From contig NC_081412.1 in NCBI RefSeq assembly GCF_030272615.1, positions 479,229,157 to 479,293,156 of the forward strand: 64,000 nucleotides of DNA, given 5' to 3'. Under the pieces are notes generated by a model that worked only from the letters and a program-made list of their open reading frames with translations, ran no database searches and had not been told where the DNA came from. How positions within the stretch are numbered: position 1 is the first letter of the stretch; every line of letters starts with the position of its first letter. The position numbers and the translations under genes are program-made. Shown piece by piece: positions 8,803-20,737 of the stretch. The DNA is from Cryptomeria japonica (lineage: Eukaryota > Streptophyta > Pinopsida > Cupressales > Cupressaceae).

Positions 8803-10898
8803 TCTTCCACAAATTTTTCAAAACCCCATCTATTATCCACTATCCATTTTTCTCAATCCTATTCTGTTAGTCCAATCCTTTCCAAATCCTTATCTTCCAT
8901 CCCCTATCCATTTCATCTCCTCAATTATTGTTACCAACATCTATGAGCATACCTCCAGTTCAAAGCAATGCTAAAGGATACCATCCATTGAGCTATATGC
9001 TTGAGTCCTCCCTTCCTTCTTCACGCATTCAATATCTTCCATATCCACTCATCCTCATTCTTATCCATCCAAATTATTCCAAAAATTCAAAAAAAAAAAG
9101 AAAATCAAGAAAAATGCAAAAAAATAAAAGTCAAAAAATTCAAAAAAAAAAAAGAGTAAAGGAAAAATCATTTCATCCAATGGTGAAAATCACTTCTTGT
9201 GTGCCTTGGGTAAGTACCATGATGAAAACTTGGCAAAAAAGCGTCATGTGTAAACCCCTCATCCTCTTGCACTCTACACTTGGGGGAAAGCTTCATCCAC
9301 ATAATCCTCCCATCCATACACATCATATCTAAGTCCATTCACCTTTCCTATCTTTGTTCTTGACTATCCTATCTATATCCTCCATCTCATATCCCTCATC
9401 CTATCAAAATGAATCCTCCATTCCTATCTTTTGTCTTGATCATATAAGAGGAAAAATAATGTATATGCATGCATGCTTTGGAACATTCAAGCCTTAATCC
9501 TCTACCATCCATATCCATTACACATTATCCTTCAAAATCATACATCTTTATCCACCATCCTTACATCCTTAATTCCACTACCTCTAGTGTGGGGCATTGC
9601 ACTCCTTTGCAACATAGTCCTTGGGTCTCCATCATCTTACCCCGCATCCTTTATTCCTCCATTTCCTATCCATATCCATCCACTTGATCCATCTATCCAA
9701 ACAATAACTCCCTCCTTCCATTCATCCATCCTCTTACCAATCCTTGGTTGTCCCTTGTCATTGGTTCCAGTCAATCAAATCCTATCCACCAATCCACCCC
9801 ATCCAATCCAATTTCCAATCCAATTTCTAATCCAATCCTATCTTATCCAATCATATTCTCCATCTCTTCCAATTAAATCATTAATCCCATCCCCAATACA
9901 ATCCTATTCAATCATCCATCCCCCCTTTTCATCCTATCTAATCATTTATCCTTCTTCCAATCCTATCCAATCCATCAAACTAAGCTTTCCCCATCTACCT
10001 GAGCTCGCACTGACTTGTGCATAATCCAAGCACCCATCCATACTTTTCTAATCAAATCCCAGTTTCAATCCTCTCATATACAGATCCTGCACATCCAACT
10101 TGTCTTTTGTCATCCATCAATCAATCCATCACCTGCCCATCAGGATGCCTCCTTCCCTAGTCCGGCAATTTATCCAAATCCATGTCTTACTCTTGGCAAG
10201 AGATGTCAGTTCCTCATGTGCATGTCGTTTGCTTTTATTTTCATTTTGTGTCTCAAGACTATATTTGTTCAGGACTGCCTTGATCATCCTATATCTTGGT
10301 ATCTCTTGGCTCGTGTATAATGGGGCATAGTTTTCAAGGCATGGTGTGTTTGAAGGTCTTCCTTGTTCGAACCGACAACCCTGCATTAGTGTTTATCAAC
10401 ACTTGCATGATTGTGTGCAAGGTATTCCTATTTGACTGAGCGTCAGTCCATGCCTCAGATCTTCATATCATCTTGGTTCTTATAATAAGTGGTGTAGACT
10501 ATCTATGGCAATATCAAATCTAGGTTTGCTCTCTATACTTGCTCAACAAGAAATCCAATCCATTTATCATTTCTTTGTCTCATTTCATTCACAACACTCC
10601 AACCCATCCTACTTCCCTCTTTCATTATCTTCATCCTTTCATCACTTATTCTTCTTATTCCTTTCGAGAGAACACCCGTGTTCTTCAAACTCACATGTCC
10701 TCTCGAGGGGGAATACAACTACTTCCTCATCATCCTTCCTCCTCATCATTCTTCCTCGTCTCATGACTAGGGCATCAATGCTACTAGTCCTTATCATTTT
10801 CTTCATCTCATGGCTGAGGCATCATGCTACTAGTCCTTATCCTTTTCTTCCACTATGTTTTATTCATCTTTGATATAACATCACTTCATGACACTATA
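8803..10898 (+). other. Element E 3' interior without recognisable genes
   Basis: About 2.1 kb of plus-strand C/T/A-rich sequence (many CATCC, CCTAT and CCAAT words) with a poly-A/AAAAG stretch at 9080-9160. Several frames are open for 60-180 codons (such as 9473-10024), overlapping one another and without motifs, which fits low G content rather than genes. From about 10130 the bias fades. The segment at 10500-10890 contains two near copies of CATGACTAGGG/CATGGCTGAGG followed by CATCATGCTACTAGTCC. Confidence 0.6.
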
Positions 10899-10914
10899 TC
10901 AAAGAGGTGAAAAA
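10899..10914 (+). other. Polypurine tract of element E
   Basis: TCAAAGAGGTGAAAAA directly precedes the 3' LTR start TGTAGACACC. Element F has the matching AAAGAGGGGCATAA next to its 3' LTR on the minus strand. It would prime plus-strand DNA synthesis. Confidence 0.75.
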
Positions 10915-11913
10915 TGTAGACACCTAAAATTAATTAAATCAATATTTAATTAATTTAAGCCTTTAAACATAATTAATTGATTTAATTGTGTTATCCTTAT
11001 TCCTCTAAGAATCAATTAAATCTAATTTAATTAATCCTGTCACTATTATCTAATAATTAATTTATCAAATAAATTAATTATTCCCCTATTCTTCTAAACT
11101 CCCCTCCAATAATTATTTCCTCTAAACCCACTCAGTTAATTAATTCTAATTAATTAACCTAGTCATGTGATTCCTACAAATCACTTTTCCTAATCCCATT
11201 CAACCTAATTAATCTTGCTAGAATCTCTCATAATCATGCTTATCATTATCCCTCAATTTTTAATTCCCACTCATGTCACATCAACATTGAGTCTCTCAAA
11301 GAAATTCAAATTTCTTTGAATCCCTTAATGCATCCTTATTTTAGAATTTTTAATTCCTCATTTTGAATTCAAATTTCCTTTCCCTCCTTTTCTCAAGGAA
11401 TTTTATATTCCTGTTTATTTTCCAAAGGCACCCTTGATCCATGCCTTCTATCTCAAATCAATCTCAACCCTTCATGATCAAATCAATCTTGGCCCTCCAT
11501 TGGCCTTCTCCAATATATAAATTGAAGCCTATTCTCTTCACAAATCATCTACTTCTCATGCATTGTCATGCTTCTTGTTTCTTCTCTTATCCTCTTCTAA
11601 TCCAAATCTTCATCTATCTATCACAATCCAATCCAAATATTGATCCAACCTATCTTGTTGAGCACAAAGAGAGAAATCCACATTCACTCCATCTCTCTCC
11701 AACTCTCCATTAGTCAAACTTTGGAGCTAGCAAAGTTCATGGAGGCGAGGAGGACAAGGAAGAGTTACCTTGCAATGGGAGCTTCATGAGTATATTCTAT
11801 TTATGTTTTCTTGTTTTCATGATGTTCTTGTTTAATCTTTCTTGATATCTCATTTAAATGGGTTTTGGTTTTATTGAATATTAATCATACACTAACCATT
11901 TTATTGTGACACA
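10915..11913 (+). repeat. Element E 3' LTR
   Basis: 999 bp from TGTAGACACC to GTGACACA, matching the 5' LTR at 3709-4706. The 12-bp-arm palindrome recurs at 11054-11080. The GATGT that follows (11914-11918) is the target duplication, and LTR A' sequence resumes there. Confidence 0.9.
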
Positions 11914-12185
11914 GATGTGCATTCCCCATTGTAATATTTTTACATACCATTGCAGAGTATCATCTTACTGTGTGTAGGTTCCCACCATGGTTTTTCCCTT
12001 AATTGGGTTTCCCACGTAAATTTTTTTGATGTTGTGTGTTGTGTTGTTAATTTGGTTATCTGAGTACTGCTGCAGTTTATCAGTTCTTGTTTTGAAGTTT
12101 AATTTTTTAGATCCGGTGAAGAATGATTCACCCGCCCGCCCCCCCCCCCCCCACTCTCTATCTTTCTCTTTGATTGCTGCTAACA

Positions 12186-12231
12186 ATAATCAAGTCAAAG
12201 TAAAAGAATTAGAACAATATAAGGCCACCTT
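12186..12231 (+). pseudogene. G1 reverse transcriptase sliver between A' and H
   Basis: Only about 46 bp, reading NQVKVKELEQYKATF. This is the segment that follows the MDGFS block in gypsy RTs and precedes TPWGT. The first half of RT lies at 2339-2716 and the next half begins at 16731 (TPWGTYVYVRMPFGL). It shows that A' and H hit the same gene some 45 bp apart. Confidence 0.8.
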
Positions 12232-13925
12232 TGGTGCAAGAGCACCTAGGCCAATTGACAGTAGCACCATGGAAATAGTGTAAATGTGGTTTTATGTTTT
12301 TGTGTTTTGAGTCTTTTGCCATGTAATAAGGTCTTGTTTGAAAATTTCAAGTGTGTTTTAGTTATTTTATGCTCATATGTCAAATGTGGAAAAATTGTCA
12401 AAGGTTGACAAAAAGTTGTGATTGCAACTTTCTTATAAAACTGTCATATTGAGAAAAAATGATTAGTTTGGGGTTAGTTAATGTTCAAAAGTCAGTTATG
12501 GATGTTGGAGGGTTGATCCAACTTATAAATATCTTTGTTTCATCGACCACTGGGTTGGTGGTTGAATGTATTGATGAAAAATCAATAAATTTTTTAATTT
12601 CCCAGCATTTTAACTGTTTTTCTAATGTTGCAGTTTAATCCTTTCGATTTTTTCATAGTGGAATTCATCGTGTTTTGATAGGAAACCTATTGGATGTGAG
12701 AGATAAGTGAACTAAACTTCATTTTTTCTTTTGTGGCATCAAATTTGGTTAACATTTGAGGGTGTTATGGTCATTTTATTGACTGCAACATTTTAGATTC
12801 CTCTGTAACAGTCGTGTTGCAACGAATTTTCCATGCAAGTACGACCTCCAAATGAACTAAATATTATATGGATGGATAGAGGAATGAGTTATATTTCTTT
12901 TGGAATTGGTTTGAGGTCATTCATCAATTATCAAGGGATATATGAGAAAATTATTGAAAGTGGGTCTGAAATTCCAGCAAACAAGGGTTTTGACACAAAA
13001 ATGGTGATAAATCCCCATTCCACTATGGGAAAATTCTAAATATTGGTGAAATGTTACTTTTCAAAGTCCTTTCAATGTTACCATTGGTTTAAGAGTATAA
13101 ACTTAAGTTTGGAGGGAGAAAATGATGCCCTAGGCGGGCAAATTGAGTAATTTGTCTATTTTAACACTGCAGTATTGGGGGTTTTATAAATCAAAGTGAC
13201 AATGACCTTTCCAAACTGTGAAAACAGTTGAAATAGATCATTTCAGACCCGAATAAATATTTTAAATACATATTAGAAGGTTGGAAGATATTATTCAACA
13301 AGTTGCTTTGTAGAAGAGGCCTAATTAGGCCTAGGCCAAACAGGTAACAACCCTATTTTGCATAAAGTTCCCTAAAACAAACCTTGTGATCATTTTGCAT
13401 ATTTTTTGAGTCTCCTTTAAGGGTATTTGAAAACCTATGTTTCTTATGGACAACTAGTCCATGTCAAGAGTTATTACTAGAAAACTAGCAATGAAAGACT
13501 ACTAGGAGTTGTAGACAATCTATGTTGAAAGTACACAAGTTTGGAACTCCAGTAGTTTGTAGGGTTACCAAGAGTGTATGAATGTTGTGTTTGATTTTTC
13601 TAAGATGTTTCCAAGGTTGGTTGAATCCTATGATGCACTAAGCCATTGGTTGGAGTTGGTAGGCAATGAATCCTAGGGTTATTATGAAGCGTATCTTGGA
13701 GTTTGTGAGGGATGGTAATGAGTGTTCTTTAGGAGCCATTCCTTTACGAGTCTTTGTTCATTTGAAATTTTGAAATGTCAAAGAGTTTTCTTTAAAAGTA
13801 AACTTTGTGATATGAGTACTTTTGTTGAGTTTATGAAGAGGGTTTGAGCCCATTGTTGTGAAATATGTCTACTAGGTATTGATATGTTTTAATGTTGTTG
13901 AGTTTTGAACCCCAACTTTGCATCA
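12232..13925 (+). repeat. Element H 5' LTR
   Basis: 1694 bp, starting TGGTGCAAGAGCACC and ending TTGCATCA. The matching copy is at 15035-16730. A likely TATA box (CTTATAAATATC, 12522-12533) follows GATGTTGGAGGG; in the 3' copy it has decayed to CCAATAAAT. Short open frames inside (12833-13039) are incidental. Confidence 0.85.
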
Positions 13926-13927
13926 AT

Positions 13928-13940
13928 TGGTATCAAAGCT
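13928..13940 (+). other. Primer binding site of element H
   Basis: TGGTATCAAAGCT, two bases after the LTR end. It differs at one position from the plant initiator tRNA-Met complement TGGTATCAGAGCT, and so defines the plus-strand orientation of H. Confidence 0.8.
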
Positions 13941-15034
13941 CAGAAGGTTTGGGAAGAGGAGAGTTTTTTGGTTGTGTGGTCATGTGTTTGTGTTTGTGTA
14001 GGTTGAGAGGAGAACCTGGTTTTCCAAAAGACTAGGCAGAGAGGAGAAGAGACCTAGGTGAGGCAAAGGCACAATGGAAGTAAGGTTAAAGGGACTTGCT
14101 TGAAGATGTGGATTTGTTGAGAAGGTATCTATGAGGTGAGGGTTCACAAAAGAAGAAGCAAGAAGAAAAAGAGAGGAAGAGGAAAAGATGAGGCAAATAG
14201 AGTTTGACAAAGAGATAAGAGAAATAAGGCAAGCTATAGAATAATTGGAAAAAGAGATGAAGGAATTGGACAAAATAGTTGAGATGCAATAGTTGAAAAG
14301 TTGGCACTTGACAGTTAGAAAGAAGGTTGTGTGGCCTATTCAAAGAATGATTTAGAAGAGAATACAAGTGAAGGCATTAGAACCAAAAATGAAGGCACAA
14401 GAGCCCCTGTTGGAGAAGGGTAGTGAACAAACAAAGGAAGGTAAAGAAGAAGATATAAATGCAAGGACAACAATAAGAGATGAAGAATCAGATTTGTGGA
14501 CAATATATGCAACCATTGAGGAAGAATGGAAAAGTCGGGGTGGAGTTGAGAAAGTTGAGGTGATAATGATAGAAGAGGAAGAATGCACGAGGTGTAATGT
14601 TACTGATGAATTAATAGGGGGAATGATAGTGATCAGATTGATGATAAGGTTACTGATGCAGATGATTCCATCAGATGTCATATGGCAGGGATCACCAAGG
14701 AGACAGGACCAAGATTTTATGAATTGTGTTGATATTGACCAGATTGTTTTTCTCACTAAATTTATTATCATGTTTATTCTAGTGCAGGTATCAAGAAAAT
14801 CAGGTTGGAAAGGGAAGCAATTTTTTTTTGACAGGTCCAAATACTTAAGCAAGAGAATAGGAAGCCTGAAGGTGAAGGTGAAGTGGAAAGTTGATGCACA
14901 TTTCTAGTACCTAGTTCATTGGAAGGGCATACCAGATGAAATAAAAATTTGGAGATAAGAAGAAGAAGAGTTCAAAAACAAGGTCATTGTAGGTCCTCAC
15001 TCAAGGGACTTGAGCTTCATTTTCATGGGGAGTA
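13941..15034 (+). pseudogene. Element H interior: coiled-coil gag-like piece joined to chromodomain-like end
   Basis: The left part (about 14130-14290) encodes a strongly charged Glu/Lys/Arg-rich heptad stretch typical of a coiled coil, broken by stops. An open frame at 14368-14907 (179 codons) is acidic at its start (KEGKEEDINARTT) and loses character later. From about 14890 one frame reads, across stops, YLVHWKG, PDE and a downstream Trp, the signature of a chromodomain found at the C-terminus of chromovirus integrases. H therefore looks like a deletion derivative that kept both ends of a chromovirus and lost the middle. The chromodomain call rests on a short motif. Confidence 0.5.
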
Positions 15035-16730
15035 TGGTGTAGGAGCACCTATACCATTTGACAGGAGCACCATAGCAATGGTGTAAATGTGGTTTTATGT
15101 TTTTGTGTTTTGAGTCTTTTGAAATGTAACAAGGTCTTGTATGAGAATTTCAAGTGTGTTTTAGTCATTTTATGGTCATATGTCATATATGGAAAATTTG
15201 TCAAAGGTTGACAAAAAGTTGTCATTGCAACTTTCTTATAAAACTGTCATATTGAGCAAAATTGATTAGTATGGGGTTAGTTAAAGTTCAAAAGTCAGTT
15301 ATGGATGTTGGAGGGTTGATCCAACCAATAAATATATTTTTTTCATCGACCATTGGGTTGGTGGTTGGATGTATTGAAAAAAAATCAATAAAATTTTGAA
15401 TTTCTATGCATTTTTATTATTTTTTCTGATGTTGCAGTCTAATCCTTTCAATTTTTCATAGTGGAGTTCATCACGTTTTGATAGGAAACCTATTGTATGT
15501 GATATATAAGTGAAATAAAATTCTTTTTTTCTTTTTTGGCATTAAATTTGGTTAAGATTTGAGGGAGTTATGGTCATTTTATTGACTGCAACTTTCTAGA
15601 TTTCTCTATAACAGTTGTGTTGCAATGAATTTTACATGCAAGTACGGCCTCCAAATGAACTAAATACTATATGGATGAATAGATGAATGTGTTATATTTA
15701 TTTTGGTTCTGGTTTGAGGTCATTTAATCAAGTATCAAGGGAGATATGAGCAAATTACTGAAAGTGGGTCTGAAATTCTAGCAAACAAGGGTTTTGACAC
15801 AAAAATGGTGATAAATCCCCAATTCACTATGGGAGAATTATAAATCTTGGTGAAATGTTATTTTTCCAAGTCCTTTAAATGTTACCATTGGTTTAAGAGT
15901 AGAAACTCAAGTTTGGAGAGAGATAAATGATGCCCTAGGCGGGCAGACTGAGTAATTTGTCTATTTTAACACTGCAGTATTGGGGGTTTTATAAATCAAA
16001 GTGACAATGGCCTCTCAAAATCATGAAACCATTTGAAATAGATTATTTCAAACCCAAATCAATCCTTGCAATACATATTAGAAGGTTGGAAAATATTATT
16101 CAACAAGTTGCTTTGTGGAAGAGGCCTAATTAGGCCTAGGTTGAATAGTAACAACCTTGTTTTGCATAAAGTTCCCTAAAAAAACCCTTGTGATAATTTT
16201 GCATATGTTTTGAGTATATTTAAAGTGTATTTTGAAACCTATGTTTCTTGTGGATAACTGGTCCATGTCAAGAGTTATGACTTGAAAACTAGCAATGAAA
16301 GGCTACTAGGAGTTGGTGACAATCTATGTGGAAAGTACACAAGTTTGGAACTCCAGTTGTTTGGAGGGTTACCAAGAGTGTATGCATGTTGTGTTTGATT
16401 GTTATAAGATGTTTCCAAGGTTGGTTGAATCCTGTGATGCACTAAGCCATTGGTTAGAGTTAGTAGGAAATGAAGCCTAGGGTTATTGTGAAGAGTAGCT
16501 TGGAGTTTGTGAAGGATGGTAAGGAGTGTTATTTAGGAACCATTCCTTGATGAGTCTTTGTTCATTTGAAATTTTGAAATGCCAAAGAGTCTTCTTTGAA
16601 AGTAAACTTCATTTATATGAGTACATGTGTTGAGTTTATGAAGAGGGTTTGAGGCCATTGTTGTGAAATATGTCTACTTGGTATTGATATGTTTTAATGT
16701 TGTTGATTTTTTATCCCCACCTATGCATCA
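15035..16730 (+). repeat. Element H 3' LTR
   Basis: 1696 bp from TGGTGTAGGAGCACC to CTATGCATCA, aligned throughout with 12232-13925, with many substitutions scattered along its length. This suggests H is fairly old. G1 RT resumes directly at 16731. Confidence 0.85.
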
Positions 16731-17640
16731 ATACCACTCCTTGGGGCACCTATGTTTATGTTAGGATGCCATTTGGATTAACGAATGGAGGAGAAATATT
16801 TTAGTGAGCCATGGATGTGGCATTTGCATATTTAATCAATGCTATAATGGTGGTGTATCAAGATCATCTGATTGCTTACTCAAAGAAAGAAGAAGAGCAT
16901 TGTTTACATCTAGAAAATATATTTTTGCGAGCACTGGAATATGAAATTTCTCTTAATCCCAAGAAATTCCAATTTGCGGTCACAGAAGGAAATATTTTGG
17001 GGAACATAGTATGAAAAGGAGTAAGGATACACCCTTACAAGGTGGTTGGTATTGAAAATATTCACATCCCTATGATAGTAAAGGCCATTCAATCGTTCTT
17101 TGGACAAACTAACTTTGTTAGAAGATTCATCTCAAATTCTGTTGAGATAGTGAAGCCTATATCAAAAATGTTGAAGAAGGGGGCACTTTTGGACTGGTTA
17201 GTAGAAGACTAGGATGCATTTGTGGCTATTAAAAGAGCAATCAAGGAGGCTCCTATCTTGAAATCGCCAGATTTTGGTAAACCATTTTAAAATTTCTCTT
17301 TTGCCTCTTCCATACTATTGTTGTTGTTATGTTGCAAAAGAACAATGAAGGGTATGAACAACCAATAACCTTCTTTTGTAAATACCTTCAAGATTCTAAA
17401 TTGAAGTATAATATCAATAAGAAGAAGACATATGCTTTGGTGAAAGATATTAAAAAACTTTAGACCTTATCTAGTCGGTGCAGAGGTAGTGGCTTATGTT
17501 CCTAGTGTAGCAGTTTTTAGACAAACAAAAGTAACAGGGAGAAGGTGCAGATGGATTAATTAGATCCAAGAATTTAATATAGATATTCAAATCACCAAGT
17601 TATTCAGAGGACATGGTTTAGCCAAATTGATGGCATAAGC
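16731..17640 (+). pseudogene. G1 reverse transcriptase (second part) and RNase H
   Basis: This resumes the RT interrupted at 12231: TPWGTYVYVRMPFGL, a double stop, then AMDVAFAYLINAIMVVYQDHLIAYSK. The family active site YxDD reads YQDH here, so the second catalytic Asp is lost. The thumb and connection follow (EEHCLHLENIF, LNPKKFQFAV, VKAIQSFFGQTNFVRRFI), then the start of the tether and RNase H (DWLVED, AIKRAIKEAPILKSPDF). The RNase H frame from 17290 to 17640 is badly broken. The direction and the order RT then RNase H are as in all gypsy elements. Confidence 0.85.
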
Positions 17641-17965
17641 AAATTTGGAAGCAGTACAAGTGAAAAATTTAGAATGGGAAGATGCTCCTTTTAGCATTGA
17701 AAAAACCACCTGGTATACCAACATAGTATACTACCTGAAGCATATGAAATGTCCAGAAGGAATGAATGAAAATAAAAAAAGGACTTTAAAACTATGAGCA
17801 TCCAAATATGTAAACTTGAAGGAGAATTATATTGAAAAAATAGAGATGGAGTATTGCTACTTTGTTTGGATGAGTGGCAGTCCAAGAAGATTTTGGAAGA
17901 AATTTATTTTGGTGTATGTGGTGGAGATTTTTCACCTAAGACTACTGCTCATAAGATACTTAGAT
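17641..17965 (+). pseudogene. G1 integrase N-terminal zinc region (interrupted by D)
   Basis: After a poor stretch, the frame near 17885-17965 reads LEEIYFGVCGGDFSPKTTAHKIL, the plant gypsy H-H-C-C zinc-binding start of integrase. The first His is Tyr here and the second position is Asp, so zinc binding would fail. The gene stops at the D insertion (TSD TAGAT at 17961-17965) and resumes at 42191 with the two Cys residues. Confidence 0.75.
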
Positions 17966-18381
17966 TGATGCAGAGCATCCACACTAAAACCACATTAGGG
18001 ATATTTCTTTCTCCCAACTTACCTATTAAATAGGTCTAATCCTTCCATAACTTCATAAATCCCTCACTAGGCTCTTAATCCACTCACAAGGCTACAATAG
18101 CCCAAACACATCCAATCTCCTCAAACCCTCATCCAACCACTCACACACATTCCACCATACATATTCAACCCTCTTGAACCCACATCCATGCTCTAAAGAA
18201 CTCAAATACCTTCAAACCGCTTTATGGTCACTCAACCTAGATTGTCCCCTATTAGGACTTCCACTCTTCCACCAATGCCAACTCACAATAGGCAATGGTT
18301 CCTCACAAACACACATACTCTCTTGTCACTCCTAAAAGGCTTCTCAACATGTTCAAACTTGGATCTTTCTACCCACCCAAC

Positions 18382-19623
18382 TATTGGAGATTGTTGGTCA
18401 TTGTTGCTGCTAGGATATGTTGTTGTCATTGATATCAACATAAACTTCTTCGGTGATTGGAAATTGGGAATATCTTATGATCCAGTTTGTAGTGTTGTTT
18501 TCCTAATCACTATTTTGCAGAGTTCAGTATTTCCCCCAGTATATTTCAGTGTGATCAAATCTTGTGCTGAGTTTTTAGGATATTGCTTGGCATGGTCTTG
18601 TGTATCTTCATTTCAGATGGATTGTGATTTGGTGCTCCACAAGTTATCTTTTACTTCGTGACAGTTGTTGATTGGTTGTGTTCTTGAGCTTTCAGACGTT
18701 GACAAATGAAGATTTGATAAGTGGTGTTGGTGCAACTATTCTTGATGATTCTATCATGCTTGTTGGTGTTTCCTATTTGTGTCCTATTTGTTTTGATGAT
18801 CCGCATTAATCGTTGTGCAATTTTTTGGTGGTTTCTATGAACTGGTGATGATTTTCGTGTTATGCGGTTTTCTTGGTGGTGTAGCGTGTTGTGGTTGAGA
18901 TTGGCCTAATTTCCGGTGGAGTTGAGTGTTTGGGAATTTTATTTAGGTCCATGTTATGCTATGTAAACTCTTATATTGGTCTGGTGGTTGATCTTTGTAT
19001 CGTGTGATATAATTTTTTAATTGAGGGTTGAGTGTTTAACTGACCTTATTGTCAAGATTGATGAATTATATATATAGGTGAGATGTTTATGTAATTTAGG
19101 TGTCAATGTTATGTCTACATTATTAGAGAAGGTTTTATGTGCGAACAAGAGATTTATCCTTGGGTGGTGAGATTGAGGAGAGATTCGTGTTGTAGAGCAG
19201 TGCTTAATCGAAACTATAATCAACCATCTGGAGATGTTATTCTTTTAGTTCATTTCTTCTGGATTGTAGTTTGAATCTTATTGTAAGTTAGCGAGACTTC
19301 CCTGAGGGTTGTAGCCTTCTGGGCCATTATCTTTTGAGTAGTGAGCTCTAGGAAGTGTGCTTGAATGCATGTGCATTCCCCATTGTAATATTTTCACATA
19401 CTATTGCAGAGTATCATCTTATTGTGGGTAGGTTCGCACCGTGGTTTTTCCCTTAACCAGGTTTTCCACATCAAAATCTTGGTGTTGTGTATCGTGCTTT
19501 CAAAATTTTTTATCTTTGTTGTTATTGCATTTTATTCTATCTATGTTTTGTGATTAAGTTTTATATTCCAGCGAAAATTGATTCATGCCCCCTCTCAGTC
19601 TTCCTTCTTGGTTACTACTAACA
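18382..19623 (+). repeat. Copia A 5' LTR
   Basis: 1242 bp, starting TATTGGAGATTGTTGG (the TG has become TA) and ending TACTACTAACA. GTCATTGATATCAAC lies at 18424-18438. A TATA-like TATATATAGG sits near 19069-19078. An open frame at 18224-18661 crosses its boundary and is not a gene. Confidence 0.88.
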
Positions 19624-19678
19624 AATGGTATCAGAACATATCCTTAGGTAGAAGCTTAATCACTTGAGGAGATCTAGG

Positions 19679-20735
19679 ATGGCAGGTCAAGGTGTTATCT
19701 TTAACAAGGATAGTCTGAGATTTAATGGGAGTAACTATGCTATATGGAAGGACCATATGTAAGTGCACTTGAAATGTCTTGGTGAAGATTATTGGAAGAC
19801 TACAAAGAATGCCTATATTGATCCTTCGAATGGACCATCTACTCCTGATGAGATCAAGGAAGTTGAACATAATATTTGAGCGAAAAAAGAATTGATCAGT
19901 GCACATGAGATCTGGGTGAATCTTGAGATTCTATATGAAGGTGATAAACAGGTGAAGGTTGCTAAGTTGCGGAGTTTGAAAGGAAAATATGAGATGTTGA
20001 AGATGGGAGATGATGAGAACATACACTCTTTCATGGCTAAGGTGAATGATCTTGTCCTAGGTATCAGATGTGCCGGTGGAACCATTGAGGAAGATGAAAT
20101 TGTTGCTAAGGTGTTGAGGTCTTTGCCTCCTCTTTATAAACATAAGTTTGTTGCTATTGATGAGATCTAGAGTGTGACTACGGTGACAAGAGATATGTTG
20201 GTTGGAAAGATTGTTGCATTTGAGCTAAGTGAGTTTGAAGAATCACATGTAAAGTCCGAGACTACATTCAGGGCATCTACATCTGTATCCGGTAAGAAGA
20301 AATATGATCCTGATGAGTGCAAAATATCTAGATATGAAAGAGAGATAAGATATATTGAAGAGGAAGAAATAGAGTTGGATGAACTTGAAGCACTGATTGC
20401 TTGGAGATTGCCTAAAGGAGCCGGTAAATATGATGGAAAATTGCCTTTGAAATGTTTCTCTTGTAATAAGATAGCACATTTTGCTTCTAGATGCCCAGAG
20501 AGAATTGCTAATTATTGTAGGAATGATAAGTTTGATAAGCATGGTAGGAATGATGGATATGAAATGCATGAGAAGTATGATAAGCCTTACAAGCCTAATT
20601 GGAAGTATAGAAATCAGAATAACTACCATTATGCTACTGATGAAGGTATTACATAGGAAGAATCAAAAGGAGATGAAGTTGTATTCCTTGCTATTCAGGA
20701 AGATGGCCCTGTACCTGTTGACCCTACTAGCTATA
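19679..20735 (+). pseudogene. Copia A gag with zinc knuckle
   Basis: The start ATG at 19679 gives MAGQGVIFNKDSLRFNGSNY, then WKDHM and a stop, the usual N-terminus of the Copia gag fold. The same frame runs on through LISAHEIWVNL, KLRSLKGKYEML and VLRSLPPLYKHK (the capsid-like helical part) to the nucleocapsid knuckle CFSCNKIAHFASRC at about 20455-20496. This has the C-x2-C-x4-H-x4-C spacing, but the usual Gly before His is Ala. Four stops interrupt the frame (after WKDHM, near 19878, at 20168-20170 and at 20654-20656). It would form the virus-like particle. Confidence 0.85.
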
Positions 20736-20737
20736 CT

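Larger units (their letters stand above)
3709..11913 (+). mobile_element. Element E: non-autonomous gypsy-type LTR element (LARD-like)
   Basis: An 8.2-kb element with LTRs 3709-4706 and 10915-11913 (about 1 kb each, clearly similar), a PBS at 4710, a PPT at 10899-10914, and flanks CATGT/GATGT (one mismatch) inside LTR A'. The interior has no protease, RT, RNase H or integrase on either strand, so it cannot move by itself. The LTR termini (TGTAGACAC start), the ttt spacer plus TGGCACGC-type PBS, the PPT (AAAGAGGTG) and about 650 bp of leader match element F, the likely source of enzymes. It has low-complexity ORFs of unknown role in place of gag-pol. Confidence 0.9.
2717..12185 (+). mobile_element. 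Solo Copia LTR A' (split by element E)
   Basis: Pieces 2717-3708 and 11914-12185 together form about 1.26 kb, matching the LTRs of Copia A (18382-19623 and 24123-25368) from end to end. It starts TGTTGG, has GTCATTGATGTCAAC at 2760-2774, and ends GCTGCTAACA. No internal Copia sequence is attached, so it is a solo LTR left by LTR-LTR recombination. The flanks CTAAT (2712-2716) and ATAAT (12186-12190) are a TSD with one mismatch. G1 RT coding continues on both sides. A run of about 14 C bases sits near its 3' end (12139-12152), a spot where the other A LTRs also have a C run. Confidence 0.85.
12232..16730 (+). mobile_element. Element H: non-autonomous gypsy-type LTR element
   Basis: A 4.5-kb element with LTRs of 1.69 kb (12232-13925 and 15035-16730) and only about 1.1 kb between them. 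The 5' LTR is followed by TGGTATCAAAGCT (13928-13940), an initiator-Met-type PBS. The 3' LTR is preceded by the purine-rich CATGGGGAGTATGG. The LTRs start TGGTGTAGGAGCACC and end GCATCA, like element D on the minus strand. The interior keeps a coiled-coil gag-like stretch and a chromodomain-like end but no protease, RT or integrase. I found no clean TSD; it interrupts the G1 RT gene. Confidence 0.85.

Noticed and set aside
7106-10320. Proline/serine-rich host cell-wall (extensin-like) genes on the plus strand
   Set aside because: They lie wholly inside element E between its LTRs, lack SPPPP repeats and signal peptides, and overlap other open frames caused by low G content.
12121-12160. Poly-C run as a functional G-quadruplex or sequencing error
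   Set aside because: A shorter C run occurs at the same site in both Copia A LTRs (CCCCCTCTCAGTC and CCCCCCCCTCTTAGTC), so it is a slippage-prone family feature; its exact length may be unreliable.
12227-16735. A target duplication for element H
   Set aside because: The flanks ACCTT and ATACC differ; the insertion is shown instead by the RT gene continuing on both sides.
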